64,000 bases of DNA from DAOUKH01 sp965261455 (GCA_965261455.1 OZ253453.1:3515474-3579473); one strand, 5' to 3'; positions 50,976 to 60,477 are shown, numbered from the stretch's first letter. Numbers and translations are program-made. Notes: generated by a model from the sequence alone, not told the origin.

Positions 50976-53900
50976 CTACTCGTAGCGGAGCGCCTCCGCC
51001 GGCGGGACGTTCGCCGCCTGCCGCGACGGCAGCCACGTCGTCGCGAACGTGAAGACGTAGGCGATGATGGCGATCAAGGCAACCCGAAGCCACGGTATCG
51101 AGACCGCGAAATCGGGCTCGTTTGCTTTGATCGCCGGGCCGATCACGATGATGTTCTGCAAGAGCGACAAGACGATGCCCAGCCCGATGCCGGTGATCGC
51201 GATGAACGAGGACTCGAGCAGGAAACTGAGTTGCACCCGCCCTTTCGAGAACCCGATGGCGCGTAGGACGCCGATCTGCTGGCGGCGCTCGATCACGGCG
51301 CGGGCGCTGATGACGCCAAGCCCGGCGATACCGACGACCAGCCCCAGCCCCATGAAGGCCATTAAGAGCGTGTTGAAGGACGAATTGGCCGCCTGGCTGT
51401 TGTCAATCGCTTCCTGGATGTCGATGCTCTGGAGGCCGTATTCGAAAAAAGCCGATTCGATGCGCCGATCAGCGTTCTCCGTACCCGGGACCGTCTCGAA
51501 CCAGACCCTCGTGATGTCGATCTCCCGCCCCACCTGCCCGGTCAGGAATTCGGTGGAGGCGTACATGCCGGAAGGTAGGAAGAACTGTGGGTCCGAGGCG
51601 ATGCCGTCTATGACGCCGATGACTGTTACCTCGAAGGTGCGTGCGCTGTCGAGGTCAAGGATAGTGACCGGTACGGGATCCATGACCTCGTTCTCAACAA
51701 ACAGACCCTCGACGTCCTCCAGGGAGAAACCCTCAGCGACGTTGAAGCCGAAATTCGCTCGCGTGGGGACTTGCTGGGCGTTGATGACCGCCACACCGGG
51801 CCGCTCCTCCAAGGCCCGCCAGACCGCCTCGGCATCGAAGCCGTCGCCGGTGCGGAACTCGGCCGTCGCGAGCGTGATCCTGAAGTCGTTGGTGCGCACG
51901 AAGTCCGGGTCTACCGCCGTAATCAGGGTGGCGCCATAGGCGTCGTCGGCCTGCGCGGGCAACTTAGCCTCCGCGTCGCCGATGGTTCTGAACACGCCGA
52001 CGGCGGGCCCCTCGGTATCCCGTACGACGAAGTCCAACTCGTGGTCCGCTTCCACGATCGGTGCCACGTCCCGGATCGGGTTCAAGTCGCCGAGGGCAGC
52101 GCCGACCACGTCGTAGCCGCCGGCCAGCCGCTGCTGGTTTTCGATGATGCCGCCGAAGCTGTTGTTGATCACGGAGACCGAGGTCACTGAAAGGACGACC
52201 ACGGCGAACATGGTGATGGAGAGGCCGGTGCGGAAGCCGTTTCGCAGCGGGTAGGCCACCGCCGACTTGATGACCGGCGCGAGGCCAAGGAAGCGGCCGG
52301 CGAGCCATGACGCCCCCGCCTGTACGTAGGCCGTGTTGTTCATGATGACCATGATCGCGCCGGCGACGAGCACAAAGCTGCTGATGATGAAGATGGAGAA
52401 GTCGATCTGCCAGTCGTCTCGCAGCCGCTCGGTGAACCAGGGGTGCCGCAGCGGAAGGTAGAACACGATCAGCCACAGGCCCACGACGGTCATGAGGAGC
52501 CGCTGGGAAACGCCGAAGAAGCGGAGTGCGAAGGCGACGCCCATCGGCAGCAGAGCTCCGCCGAGCAGGAACGGCGTGGTTTGGCCGGCGTTAAAGCCGC
52601 TGAAGAGCAACAAGAAGCCGACCAGGGCAAGGATCGTGCCCCAGACTAGCCTGCCGACGCCGCCGCGCGCCCGCTCCGGTTCGGGAAGGTCGCGGATCGC
52701 CCGCACGATGTTGAGCCGGCTCACGCGCAGCGACGCGAAGCCGACGGTGATGAAGGTGACGATGCTTCCCAAGAAGAAAGAGACGAGCAGGCTGCGGAGC
52801 GTGATCGTCGGCGTGAGTGTGATATCGCCGGAGGGAGAGGCTTGGGCGAAGGCCGCGGATGTACCGATCACGAGGAGCGCCCCGATGCCCGCGCCAATCA
52901 GCGTCCCGACGATGGCCGAGCCGATGCTGTAGATCGCGCCTTCGGCGATGAACATCTGCACGAGCTGGCTCCGGCGCATCCCGATGGCGCGGGACATGCC
53001 CATCTCCGGTTTCCGCTCCGCCGCCAGCATCTGGAAGATAAGGAAGATGAGCAGTATCCCCACGCATACGGAGAAGAGGCCGAAGAGCGTGAAGAAGGTC
53101 ACGAAGAGCGAGCCGACCAGGTTGGCAAATTCGATGAAATCCTGCTTGAGCGGCGTGAGTTCAAGGCCGTTTTCCCGAAGGAGAGGATGATCGGCCAGGC
53201 GTTCCTGAATCTCCGCGGTGAGGCCGATGCCCTCGTCCCCTTCGCCCAGGTTCGAGACCATGATCGCGCTGATCAGGCCCTCTTTCCCCGTCACCTCTTG
53301 GGCGTGGGCCAACGACGTCATCAGCACGACCCGGTGCTCAACCTGCTTCACGTAGTGGGCCTCGGCGATCGCCTTGACAGAGAACTGTCTTATCTGTCCG
53401 GGGCCTACCGGAATGCCGACGAGGTCGCCGGCTTCGACGCTGATCTCCTCGGCCCCGTCTCGGTCGATATAGACCTCATCGGGCGCCAAGGCACCGAGGT
53501 CGACCACCTGGCCGTCTACGGTCTCTAGGGGGTCAAAGGCACGGGCAGCCTGGGGATCCAGGCCGGTCAGCACCGCCGAGATCTCGAAGAGTCGGTCGTC
53601 GAGGTTCACGACCGCGACGTCCTCGAAGAGGATCGGCGCCACCCCGTCGATCGCGGGGTCGGCATTGAGGAGCGGGACGACTTCGGTGACCAACCGCTCG
53701 TCGATGTCCTCGGCGACGGGCACGAGCGCATCGAGGTCGTCGTCGTGGACTGTCACCAGTTGGTCGAGGTTCCGCAGATCCTCCGTCGCCACCCGCTCGA
53801 TGCTGGCGGTGACGGAGTCGCCGGTGGTGAAGGCGCTCGATATCGTGACCGTGGCCATCATCAGCCCGGCGATGACAAGCGCGGTCTGCGCCTTGCGACG

Positions 53901-54038
53901 GGGGATGTTGCGGGCCGCCATCCTCACCAGCAGCGGATTGCGGACGAAGATGTACAGGAGCGCGGCGAACACAACGAAGAACATGACCGCCAAGACGCTG
54001 GCGACCACGCTCATCGGCGCGCCGAATAGCTCCTCCAT
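50976..54038 (-). CDS. ABC transporter permease with two FtsX domains
   Basis: 1020 residues. Helix 1 near the N-terminus, then AARNIPRRKAQTALVIAGLM and a large MacB-like periplasmic domain; the first FtsX domain is at about residues 315-465 (FVTFFTLFGLFSVCVGILL to RLNIVRAIRDLPEPERARGG), a middle block of helices follows, then a second extracytoplasmic domain, and the final FtsX domain (LLMAFMGLGLVVGIAGLGVI to PPAEALRYE). This is the LolC/MacB-type mechanotransmission fold, usually paired with an ATPase for lipoprotein or peptide export. No ATPase gene adjoins it in this window. ATG 54038. Confidence 0.9.
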   Translation of the reverse strand: MEELFGAPMSVVASVLAVMFFVVFAALLYIFVRNPLLVRMAARNIPRRKAQTALVIAGLMMATVTISSAFTTGDSVTASIERVATEDLRNLDQLVTVHDDDLDALVPVAEDIDERLVTEVVPLLNADPAIDGVAPILFEDVAVVNLDDRLFEISAVLTGLDPQAARAFDPLETVDGQVVDLGALAPDEVYIDRDGAEEISVEAGDLVGIPVGPGQIRQFSVKAIAEAHYVKQVEHRVVLMTSLAHAQEVTGKEGLISAIMVSNLGEGDEGIGLTAEIQERLADHPLLRENGLELTPLKQDFIEFANLVGSLFVTFFTLFGLFSVCVGILLIFLIFQMLAAERKPEMGMSRAIGMRRSQLVQMFIAEGAIYSIGSAIVGTLIGAGIGALLVIGTSAAFAQASPSGDITLTPTITLRSLLVSFFLGSIVTFITVGFASLRVSRLNIVRAIRDLPEPERARGGVGRLVWGTILALVGFLLLFSGFNAGQTTPFLLGGALLPMGVAFALRFFGVSQRLLMTVVGLWLIVFYLPLRHPWFTERLRDDWQIDFSIFIISSFVLVAGAIMVIMNNTAYVQAGASWLAGRFLGLAPVIKSAVAYPLRNGFRTGLSITMFAVVVLSVTSVSVINNSFGGIIENQQRLAGGYDVVGAALGDLNPIRDVAPIVEADHELDFVVRDTEGPAVGVFRTIGDAEAKLPAQADDAYGATLITAVDPDFVRTNDFRITLATAEFRTGDGFDAEAVWRALEERPGVAVINAQQVPTRANFGFNVAEGFSLEDVEGLFVENEVMDPVPVTILDLDSARTFEVTVIGVIDGIASDPQFFLPSGMYASTEFLTGQVGREIDITRVWFETVPGTENADRRIESAFFEYGLQSIDIQEAIDNSQAANSSFNTLLMAFMGLGLVVGIAGLGVISARAVIERRQQIGVLRAIGFSKGRVQLSFLLESSFIAITGIGLGIVLSLLQNIIVIGPAIKANEPDFAVSIPWLRVALIAIIAYVFTFATTWLPSRQAANVPPAEALRYE

Positions 54039-54224
54039 CGATCGCTCCCTCTGCTCTCAGCGGTGGGGGGCCGCACGCGAAACCCCTCAGTCGACCGAGG
54101 GGCTTCCACAGGCTACGCGGCCCGCCGGGACATCCGCTCCGGCAAGCGCATTCAAGGATACCATGAGGCCTCGGCGGCGCTTTCGGCGCCGCTGACGCCT
54201 ACCCCGGGGAGTTGTACTTTCGGG

Positions 54225-55013
54225 TCAGCCTGGGCGGAACTGCTTCATGATCTGTTCGTGGGCGGCGATCATGTGGCCGCCGTCGACGTAGAGCGTGACG
54301 CCGGTGATGAAGTCGGCATCGTCGGAGGCGAGAAAGACGGCGGCCTTGCCGATGTCGTCGGGCTGGCCGACGCGGCCCCACGGTATCTTTACTGCCACCC
54401 CCGCTTCCCACAGGGGGCTGTCCATCAGGTGGCGGGTGATCTCCGTCTCGCAGATGCCGGGGCCGATGCAGTTGACGCGGATGCGGTGCTCGGCGAGGGC
54501 AAGGGCTGTGGACTGAGTGAGCATCTTCAGCCCGGCCTTCGAGGCGTTGTAGTGGGGGTTGTGGGGGTAGGGCATCGTGTCGTCGACGGAGCTGATGTTG
54601 ATCACCGCGCCGCCGCGCCCTTCTTCGACCCAGTAGCGGGCCGCCTCCTGCGTGCCCATGAAGGCGGACTTGAGGTTGGTGTCCATCACGAAGTCCCATG
54701 CCTCGTCGGTCAGTTCGAGGAACGGCATACCTCGCGACACCCCGGCGTTGTTCACCAGGATGTCCAGACCGCCCAGCTCGCGGACGGCGTCGCGGACCAT
54801 CCGCGTGTTGTCGGCGCGCTGGGAGACGTCGACTTCGATTGCGGCGGCGGAGGCGCCGGTTTCTCGCACGGCCTCGGCGGCGCGCTGGGCGCGGCCGGGA
54901 TCGATGTCGGCGATGGCGATGCTTGCGCCGGCGCGGGCCATCTCAAGGGCGATGCCACGCCCGATGCCCACGCCGCCGCCGGTGACGAGCGCTACGCGGC
55001 CTTCGAGTTTCAT
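54225..55013 (-). CDS. Short-chain dehydrogenase/reductase
   Basis: 262 residues. VALVTGGGVGIGRGIALEMA, LDILVNNAGVSRG, INISSVDDTMPYPH and YNASKAGLKMLT form a complete SDR active site; the C-terminal TGVTLYVDGGHMI is the usual tetramer-interface strand of the glucose-dehydrogenase/FabG-like class. ATG 55013, 10 bases after the upstream amidohydrolase stop, so they are likely co-transcribed. A small CCCCTC/GAGGGG hairpin lies in the gap towards the ABC permease. Confidence 0.92.
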   Translation of the reverse strand: MKLEGRVALVTGGGVGIGRGIALEMARAGASIAIADIDPGRAQRAAEAVRETGASAAAIEVDVSQRADNTRMVRDAVRELGGLDILVNNAGVSRGMPFLELTDEAWDFVMDTNLKSAFMGTQEAARYWVEEGRGGAVINISSVDDTMPYPHNPHYNASKAGLKMLTQSTALALAEHRIRVNCIGPGICETEITRHLMDSPLWEAGVAVKIPWGRVGQPDDIGKAAVFLASDDADFITGVTLYVDGGHMIAAHEQIMKQFRPG

Positions 55014-55023
55014 GGGTGAGGCC

Positions 55024-56178
55024 CTAGTCGTAGAACTTGTAGAAGCGGACGGGATTGTCCCACAGGATCTTGCGGCGGAACTCAGGCGTGATCTCGTCGT
55101 TCTCGAAGAGGCCGCCGACGGTGTCGGGGAAGTGCTCCATGTCGTCCGGGTGTGGGTAGTCGGAGGCCCACATCAAGCAGTCCTCGCCGACCAGACGGGC
55201 GAGCATGGGGATAGTCTCCTCGCGGGACTCGCAGGAGAGGTAGCAGCGGCCTAGGTGGAAGTAGTCGGAGGGGCGCTCCTTGCCCTCGTAGCCGTCGCGG
55301 AAGATGGGGTTGTCGTACATAACGTCCAGGCGTTCCAGCCAGTAGGGGAGCCAGCCGCTGCCCGATTCCAGGAAGGCGGCGCGGAACTTGGGGAAGCGAT
55401 CGAAGACGCCGTCGGAGGCGAGGGCGAGGAAGGAGCCCATCTGCTCCATGGGGTGACTCGTCGCGTGGCGGGTGAACTGGTTGCCGTTGCGACCGCGCGC
55501 GAAGTAGGGGAGAAGCTCCTGTTGGCCTTCGTGGGAGCACATCGGCACGTCTAGATCTTCGCAGGCGGCGAAGAGCGGGTCGTAGTCGGTGTGGGAGACA
55601 CGCCGCCCCAGCACGGGATTGGGCCGCCAAAAAATGCCGGCCATGTCGAGTTCCTTGACCGCGCGCGCGAGCTCTTGGACCGTAAGCTCGACGTCTTGGA
55701 ACGGTAGAAGGCAGACGCCCTTCATCCGCGCGGGGTCCTCGGCGCAATAGTCGCGCAGCCAGTTGTTATAGGCGCGGCACATCGCCGCGGCCAGGCCGGG
55801 GTCGATGTCGTCCCGGTACGTGGCGTAGAGGCCGATGCTGGTGAAGAGCACCGCCATGTCGACGTCCTCGCGCTCCATGTCGTCGATATACGCGACGCTG
55901 TCGAACTTGCGGAACAGCGAGTGCTTGAACTTGCTGCGCCACATGGGGTTGCGGTCCATGCCTAGGTGGGGAGTCTGGGGGCCGCCGCTATCGGGCGGCG
56001 TGATTCCGGCGGTGCCCACGCGGCTCGACGCGACGGAATCGATCGTGGTGCCGAAGGTGAACCATCCCGGAGTCTTCACGTTGTGGTGCCGGTAGGCGGG
56101 CTCCAGGTAGTTGTCCCAGATGTCCCCGGGCTCCATCACGTGGCGGTCGCAGTCGAGAATCTTGACGCTGTCCCTCAT
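55024..56178 (-). CDS. Amidohydrolase family 2 (metal-dependent hydrolase/decarboxylase)
   Basis: 384 residues. VKILDCDRHVMEPGDIWDNY opens the barrel (metal-site Asp/His), VLFTSIGLYATY and RAYNNWLRDYCAEDPARMKG follow, VPMCSHEGQQELLPYF holds a metal His, and LMWASDYPHPDDMEHFPDTV the final Asp. These match the ACMSD/amidohydrolase-2 group that decarboxylates or hydrolyses aromatic acids. The ligand set looks complete. It is divergent from the toxin-antitoxin pair; the SDR gene is directly downstream. Confidence 0.9.
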   Translation of the reverse strand: MRDSVKILDCDRHVMEPGDIWDNYLEPAYRHHNVKTPGWFTFGTTIDSVASSRVGTAGITPPDSGGPQTPHLGMDRNPMWRSKFKHSLFRKFDSVAYIDDMEREDVDMAVLFTSIGLYATYRDDIDPGLAAAMCRAYNNWLRDYCAEDPARMKGVCLLPFQDVELTVQELARAVKELDMAGIFWRPNPVLGRRVSHTDYDPLFAACEDLDVPMCSHEGQQELLPYFARGRNGNQFTRHATSHPMEQMGSFLALASDGVFDRFPKFRAAFLESGSGWLPYWLERLDVMYDNPIFRDGYEGKERPSDYFHLGRCYLSCESREETIPMLARLVGEDCLMWASDYPHPDDMEHFPDTVGGLFENDEITPEFRRKILWDNPVRFYKFYD

Positions 56179-56324
56179 CGCCTCCGCCTCCTGCGTGCGG
56201 GCTCGCCGTTCGCGGCCAACGAGGCGCCGCGCGGCTTCCCTCGCCGGGGATGCTACGGACGGCGGCTCGCGCGTGTCAACCCAACGGGAGGCCGGACTGG
56301 GCTGGACGGCATCGGGACGGCTCG

Positions 56325-56358
56325 CTAATATGACTAGGTCATGACCAGGTCATATTAG
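56325..56358. promoter_or_regulatory. Palindromic operator of the Phd-PIN module
   Basis: Outer perfect arms CTAATATGAC (56325-56334) and GTCATATTAG (56349-56358) enclose a second perfect palindrome GGTCATGACC (56337-56346). It lies 10 bases before the antitoxin start, the place expected for autoregulation by the toxin-antitoxin complex. Confidence 0.8.
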
Positions 56359-56367
56359 GGTAGACGG

Positions 56368-56595
56368 ATGAAAACCATTACGGCGTCTGAATTCAAGGCG
56401 AAATGCCTCAAGATCATGGACGAGGTGGCCGCCACGGGTGAACGGGTCGAGATCACCAAGAACGGCGTGCCGGTGGCCAAACTCATTCCGGCCCGGCCCA
56501 AGCCGGAAAGCCTCTATGGGGCGCTCAAGGACTCAATGGTCATCCTCGGCGACATCGAGAAACCCATCGACGTTGAATGGGACGCCATGAAGTGA
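56368..56595 (+). CDS. Type II antitoxin, Phd/YefM family
   Basis: 75 residues. MKTITASEFKAKCLKIMDEV and ERVEITKNGVPVAKLIPARP form the Phd/YefM DNA-binding fold; the C-terminal segment (PKPESLYGALKDSMVILGDI) would wrap the toxin. It neutralises the PIN toxin encoded next and represses the promoter through the palindrome just upstream. ATG 56368. Its stop overlaps the toxin start (GTGA). Confidence 0.9.
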   Translation: MKTITASEFKAKCLKIMDEVAATGERVEITKNGVPVAKLIPARPKPESLYGALKDSMVILGDIEKPIDVEWDAMK

Positions 56596-56999
56596 CGCCG
56601 GTAGTCCTGGATACGCATGTATTGGTCTGGCTGTTGATGCAGGACACTCGCCTTGGCACTGCCGCGCGGCGGCTGGCGGACGAGGCCCTTACGGAGGAGT
56701 CGCTCCTGGTGTCGGCGATGTCCTTCTGGGAGGTCGCCATGCTGGTCCAAAAGGGACGCCTCGATGTGGGTGGCCCGGTAGGCGCGTGGCGGCGGTTCGT
56801 GTTGGAGCGCGGGGTCGAGGAGGTCGCGGTCTCGGGAGACGTTGCGGTCTTGTCCGTCAATCTCGAAGGGCTGCCGTCCGATCCCGCTGACCGGATCATT
56901 GCCGCGACCGCATTGGCGCGGCGAGGAACGCTGCTGACCGCCGACAAATGGATGCTGAAATGGTCTGGTGGCCTGAGCTTGCGTGACGCCCGACTCTGA
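56592..56999 (+). CDS. PIN-domain RNase toxin (VapC-like)
   Basis: About 135 residues. VVLDTHVLVWLLMQD (first Asp), SAMSFWEVAMLVQKG (Glu) and DPADRIIAATALARRG (Asp) make the Mg-dependent PIN active site of VapC RNases. The sequence is the branch that pairs with Phd-type antitoxins, consistent with its partner. GTG 56592 gives a four-base overlap with the antitoxin stop; ATG 56577 is a longer alternative. Confidence 0.9.
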   Translation: MTPVVLDTHVLVWLLMQDTRLGTAARRLADEALTEESLLVSAMSFWEVAMLVQKGRLDVGGPVGAWRRFVLERGVEEVAVSGDVAVLSVNLEGLPSDPADRIIAATALARRGTLLTADKWMLKWSGGLSLRDARL

Positions 57000-57109
57000 G
57001 CCCGCCGCGCGGGAGACTTGACCCGCAAACGCCGCCCCTCTACCGTTCACGCTGCTTTGCGTGAGGACTACGACCGTGGGCCTCGTCCCGCGGCACATGG
57101 AGGTCGGCA

Positions 57110-58198
57110 GTGAAGGGACAGTTCAAGGTGTTCGATGCGGCGAGGCACGTCGTCGAGCCGGCGGACCTTTGGGAGAGCCGGATCGGGCCCGCCTATGCGG
57201 GCGCCGTCGAGGTACGCCGCGACGGTGGCTCGGTCACGGTCCGGGGACGTCCGACGACGACGCCGCGCCCCGACGTGATGGCGCATCCCCACTACCAAGA
57301 TGCGTACCGCGCCGCCATCGCCGCGGACTTCAGCCCCGAGTCGTGTTTGGCCGACATGGACCGCGAGGGCATCGACGCGTCGCTACTCTTGCCCACGTTT
57401 GGCATGTATGCGATCTGGGCCGATCACGTCGACGGCGACCTTTCGTCGGCGATCTGCCGCGCCTATAACGATTGGCTTCACGACTACTGCGGCGCCGACC
57501 GCGAACGGTTGAAGGCGGTAGCGCTGCTCCCGCAGCAGGATCCCGAGGCCGCGGCCGTCGAGCTTCGCCGCGCCGTGGGCAAGGGCTTCGTCGCCGGCTT
57601 CATGCGGCCCAACCAGCTTGTCGGGCGCCGTCCGCACGACGCCGCCTACGATCCGCTCTACGCCGAGGCGGCGTCGCTTGGAGTCCCGCTGGTGCTCTGC
57701 GAGATGGGCGGCTCGGTGCTCCATCAGCTCGGGACCGACCGTTTCGAGGGCTTCTTCAGCCGGGAGGCCGTCCTAGACCCCTACGAGATGATGCTGGTCT
57801 TCATGTCGTTCATGGGGCACAACGTGTTGGAGCGCTTCCCCGGCCTCAACGTCGGCTACCTCGGCGCGGGTGTCGGCTGGCTCCCCTACTGGCTCGACCG
57901 TGTCGACGAGCACTGGGGCGGCTTCTTCGGCGTCGACGCGCCGAGCACCCAGGCTCCGAGCCTGATGTTCAAGTCGCAGGGCTTTGCCGCCGCCGACCCC
58001 TGGGAACGGACGCTGCCCGAGGTGATCGAAGAGTGCGGCGAGCATACCATCGTGTGGGGCAGCCAGTACCCTCGCCCGGAGCTCGCCGGACTCTTCCCCA
58101 ACGAGCTCGACACTGTGGTCAACGACGCCCTGCTCACCGACGGGCAGAAACAGGCCGTGCTCTGGGATAACGCGGCCCGCCTGTTCAAGTTGGGCTGA
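57110..58198 (+). CDS. Amidohydrolase-2-like protein with altered metal site
   Basis: 362 residues and clearly the same fold as 55024-56178: FKVFDAARHVVEPADLWESR, LLLPTFGMYAIWADHVDGD, RAYNDWLHDYCGADRERLKA. But the metal ligands are changed: VPLVLCEMGGSV has Cys/Glu where the canonical SHEG His lies, and VWGSQYPRPELAGLFPNELD has Gln and Arg for the Asp and His of SDYPHPD. It is therefore probably non-hydrolytic or uses another chemistry. GTG 57110 follows GGAGGTCGGCA. It leads a plus-strand run with FAH and hydroxyacid dehydrogenase genes. Confidence 0.85.
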   Translation: MKGQFKVFDAARHVVEPADLWESRIGPAYAGAVEVRRDGGSVTVRGRPTTTPRPDVMAHPHYQDAYRAAIAADFSPESCLADMDREGIDASLLLPTFGMYAIWADHVDGDLSSAICRAYNDWLHDYCGADRERLKAVALLPQQDPEAAAVELRRAVGKGFVAGFMRPNQLVGRRPHDAAYDPLYAEAASLGVPLVLCEMGGSVLHQLGTDRFEGFFSREAVLDPYEMMLVFMSFMGHNVLERFPGLNVGYLGAGVGWLPYWLDRVDEHWGGFFGVDAPSTQAPSLMFKSQGFAAADPWERTLPEVIEECGEHTIVWGSQYPRPELAGLFPNELDTVVNDALLTDGQKQAVLWDNAARLFKLG

Positions 58199-58270
58199 AG
58201 GCCGCCCGCGCCACGCGCCGAATTCTGCGATAATGCACCGCGCCGCGTCCGCGGCCCCATGGAGGTTTGC

Positions 58271-59020
58271 ATGAAATTTGCACGGTATTTTGCCCACGGA
58301 GAGACTGCTTACGGCGTCGTGGAAGGCGACCGCGTGCGCCAGATCACGACGACGCCGTTCGAGGAATACGAGGTCACCGACCACGAGCACGGCCTCGACG
58401 AAGTGCGCTTGCTCGCGCCCCTCGAGCCCCGCAAGGTGATGGCGATCGCGCTCAACTACGAATCGCACCTCGCCAACTGGAAGGCGCCCACGCAGCCCGA
58501 GCCGTTCTTCAAGAACCCGACGTCAGTCATCGGGCCCGACGACACGATCGTGCTCCCGCCCGATTCGGGGAAAGTGGACGCCGAGGGCGAGCTCGTTGTC
58601 GTCATGGGCCGGCGAGCCAAGGCCGTCGCGAAAGAGTCGGCGTTGGACTACGTGCTGGGCTACACCTGCGGCAACGACGTGAGCGCGCGCCCCTGGCAGA
58701 GCAATGACATCCAGTGGTGGCGGGGCAAGGGCTGTGACACCTTCGCGCCCCTCGGCCCCTTCATCACCACGGGCCTCGACCCCACGAAGCTCGAGGTGCG
58801 CACCCGCGTAAATGGTGAGGAAAAGCAGGCATCGAGCGTAAGTCTGCTGCTGTTCGACATACCCACCATCATCAGCTTCATTAGCCAGGCGGTGACGCTG
58901 GATCCCGGCGACGTGATCTACAGCGGCACGCCGGGGATTCCGCCGCAGATGCACCCGGGCGATGTCGTCGAGGTCGAAGTGACCGATGTCGGCGTGCTGC
59001 GCAACACCGTGACCGGCTAG
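58271..59020 (+). CDS. Fumarylacetoacetate hydrolase family protein
   Basis: 249 residues. N-terminal half: MKFARYFAHGETAYGVVEGD. FAH catalytic domain: VMAIALNYESHLANWKAP, PFFKNPTSVIGPDDTIVLPP, metal-binding VDAEGELVVVMGRRAK and GNDVSARPWQ, then FAPLGPFITTGLDP and VIYSGTPGIPPQMHPGDVVE. Such enzymes act on 2-hydroxyhepta-2,4-diene-1,7-dioate and acylpyruvates in aromatic or amino acid breakdown. ATG 58271 is chosen: GGAGG lies five bases upstream, whereas ATG 58259 would place it inside the gene. A D-2-hydroxyacid dehydrogenase follows. Confidence 0.93.
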   Translation: MKFARYFAHGETAYGVVEGDRVRQITTTPFEEYEVTDHEHGLDEVRLLAPLEPRKVMAIALNYESHLANWKAPTQPEPFFKNPTSVIGPDDTIVLPPDSGKVDAEGELVVVMGRRAKAVAKESALDYVLGYTCGNDVSARPWQSNDIQWWRGKGCDTFAPLGPFITTGLDPTKLEVRTRVNGEEKQASSVSLLLFDIPTIISFISQAVTLDPGDVIYSGTPGIPPQMHPGDVVEVEVTDVGVLRNTVTG

Positions 59021-59068
59021 ACGCGCCGTCCGCATGCAAGGCCGTCGATCGCTCAAGGGAGATACGCC

Positions 59069-60079
59069 ATGTCGGACAGACCCATAGCGGCCATGGACTT
59101 CATCGACGCCGCGAAGGCGTCGACGCCGGACGCGACGATACTGCGCGACGCGGGCGTCGAGGTCCGCGGTGAGCGGTGCGTGACCGAGGACGACGTCATC
59201 CGCGTCGCGGCGGAAGCCGACGTGCTCCTCGACGGGATGGGCCCGATCACGCGGCGCGTACTCTCGTCGCTGCCCGACTGCAAGGTGGTGGTGCGCTACG
59301 GGGTCGGCGTGGACAACGTGGACCTGGACGCGGCCACGGACGAGGGCATCACCGTCGTCAACGTGCCCGACTATTGCGTGGAAGAGGTCTCGAACCACGT
59401 GATCACCTTCCTGCTGGCCTGGGCGAAGCAGCTGGCGCCGCTCGACCGGTGCGTCCGCAGCGGGGAGTGGGCGGAGCAGAAGCGCTGGCCGATGGAGAAC
59501 GTACAATCGGTGCACCAACAGACGCTGGGCGTGATCGGTGCGGGCCGCATCGGGCTTGCCGCCGCGCGCAAGGCCAAGGCCCTTTCTATGGAAGTGCTGG
59601 TGTTCGACCCCTACGTGGACGAGCAGGCGCTTGCCGCTGAGGGCCTAGTGCCCGCCAGCTTCGACCGTGTGCTCGCGGAGAGTGACTACGTGTCCGTTCA
59701 CACGCCGCTGACGGAAGAGACGCGCCACATCATCGGGCGGGACGCGCTGCGTGCGATGAAGGAGACGGCGTTTCTGATTAACGTGTCGCGCGGCCCTATC
59801 GTCGACGAGGCCGCGCTGATCGCCGCGCTCGAGGCAGGTGAGATCGCGGGGGCGGCGCTCGACGTGTTCGAGACGGAGCCGATTGGGGCCGATAACCCGC
59901 TGTGCAAGATGCCGAACACGATCCTAACGCCGCACGCGGCGCACTACTCGCCGCTGGCGACCCTCCGCGCCCGCACCCAGATCGCCGAAGAGGTCCTGCG
60001 GGCCCTTGGCGGCGAGTGGCCCCTCAACATCGCCAACCCGGCGGTGAAACAGAAGTCGCGGCTAGGCTTCGCGCCCTAG
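59069..60079 (+). CDS. D-isomer 2-hydroxyacid dehydrogenase (C-terminal-binding-protein type)
   Basis: 336 residues. NAD-binding motif LGVIGAGRIGLAAARKAKAL; catalytic Arg in INVSRGPIVDEAAL, Glu in ALDVFETEPIGADN and His in LTPHAAHYS make the standard relay. VVRYGVGVDNVDLDAATDEG is the substrate-side conserved block. It interconverts a 2-oxoacid and D-2-hydroxyacid. ATG 59069, 48 bases after the FAH gene, so the two probably form a pathway segment. It converges on the VapBC pair with 11 bases between stops. Confidence 0.93.
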   Translation: MSDRPIAAMDFIDAAKASTPDATILRDAGVEVRGERCVTEDDVIRVAAEADVLLDGMGPITRRVLSSLPDCKVVVRYGVGVDNVDLDAATDEGITVVNVPDYCVEEVSNHVITFLLAWAKQLAPLDRCVRSGEWAEQKRWPMENVQSVHQQTLGVIGAGRIGLAAARKAKALSMEVLVFDPYVDEQALAAEGLVPASFDRVLAESDYVSVHTPLTEETRHIIGRDALRAMKETAFLINVSRGPIVDEAALIAALEAGEIAGAALDVFETEPIGADNPLCKMPNTILTPHAAHYSPLATLRARTQIAEEVLRALGGEWPLNIANPAVKQKSRLGFAP

Positions 60080-60090
60080 GCCCCGGGAGG

Positions 60091-60477
60091 TCACGCGGCC
60101 TCGATGTCGGTGAGCGAGAAGTCCCGGCCCTTGAACAGAAGAGGTTCGTCGGTAACTGCCGCCAGCGCGTAGGAGAAGCAGTCGCCGAAGTTCAGTCCCG
60201 CCGGGTGGTTGCCCTTGCCGAACCGCCGCCAGGCCCGGCGCGCGGCCTGCGCATGCTCAGGCGTGACCGCCGCCAACTCGATCCCTGCTTCCTCAAGGAA
60301 GGCATCGAGATCATGCCCGACTGCGGCGCCGCTGCGGCTTTCAAGGACGATGGCTGCTTCGAGGAAACTGACGACCGACATGCGGCAGCGTGGAGCTTCC
60401 GCTATCGCTTTGTCGTACCGCTCCGCGCCGCTTTCGCTGAAGAGAATGGTCATGACCGCCGACGTGTCGACGATCAT
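60091..60477 (-). CDS. vapC: PIN-domain RNase toxin VapC
   Basis: 128 residues. MIVDTSAVMTILFSE (first Asp), VVSFLEAAIVLESR (Glu) and NFGDCFSYALAAVTDEPLL (Asp of the third motif) form the PIN site of the Rv0624-like VapC group. It cleaves RNA when not bound by the antitoxin. Its ATG overlaps the antitoxin stop (ATGA, 60474-60477). Confidence 0.93.
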   Translation of the reverse strand: MIVDTSAVMTILFSESGAERYDKAIAEAPRCRMSVVSFLEAAIVLESRSGAAVGHDLDAFLEEAGIELAAVTPEHAQAARRAWRRFGKGNHPAGLNFGDCFSYALAAVTDEPLLFKGRDFSLTDIEAA

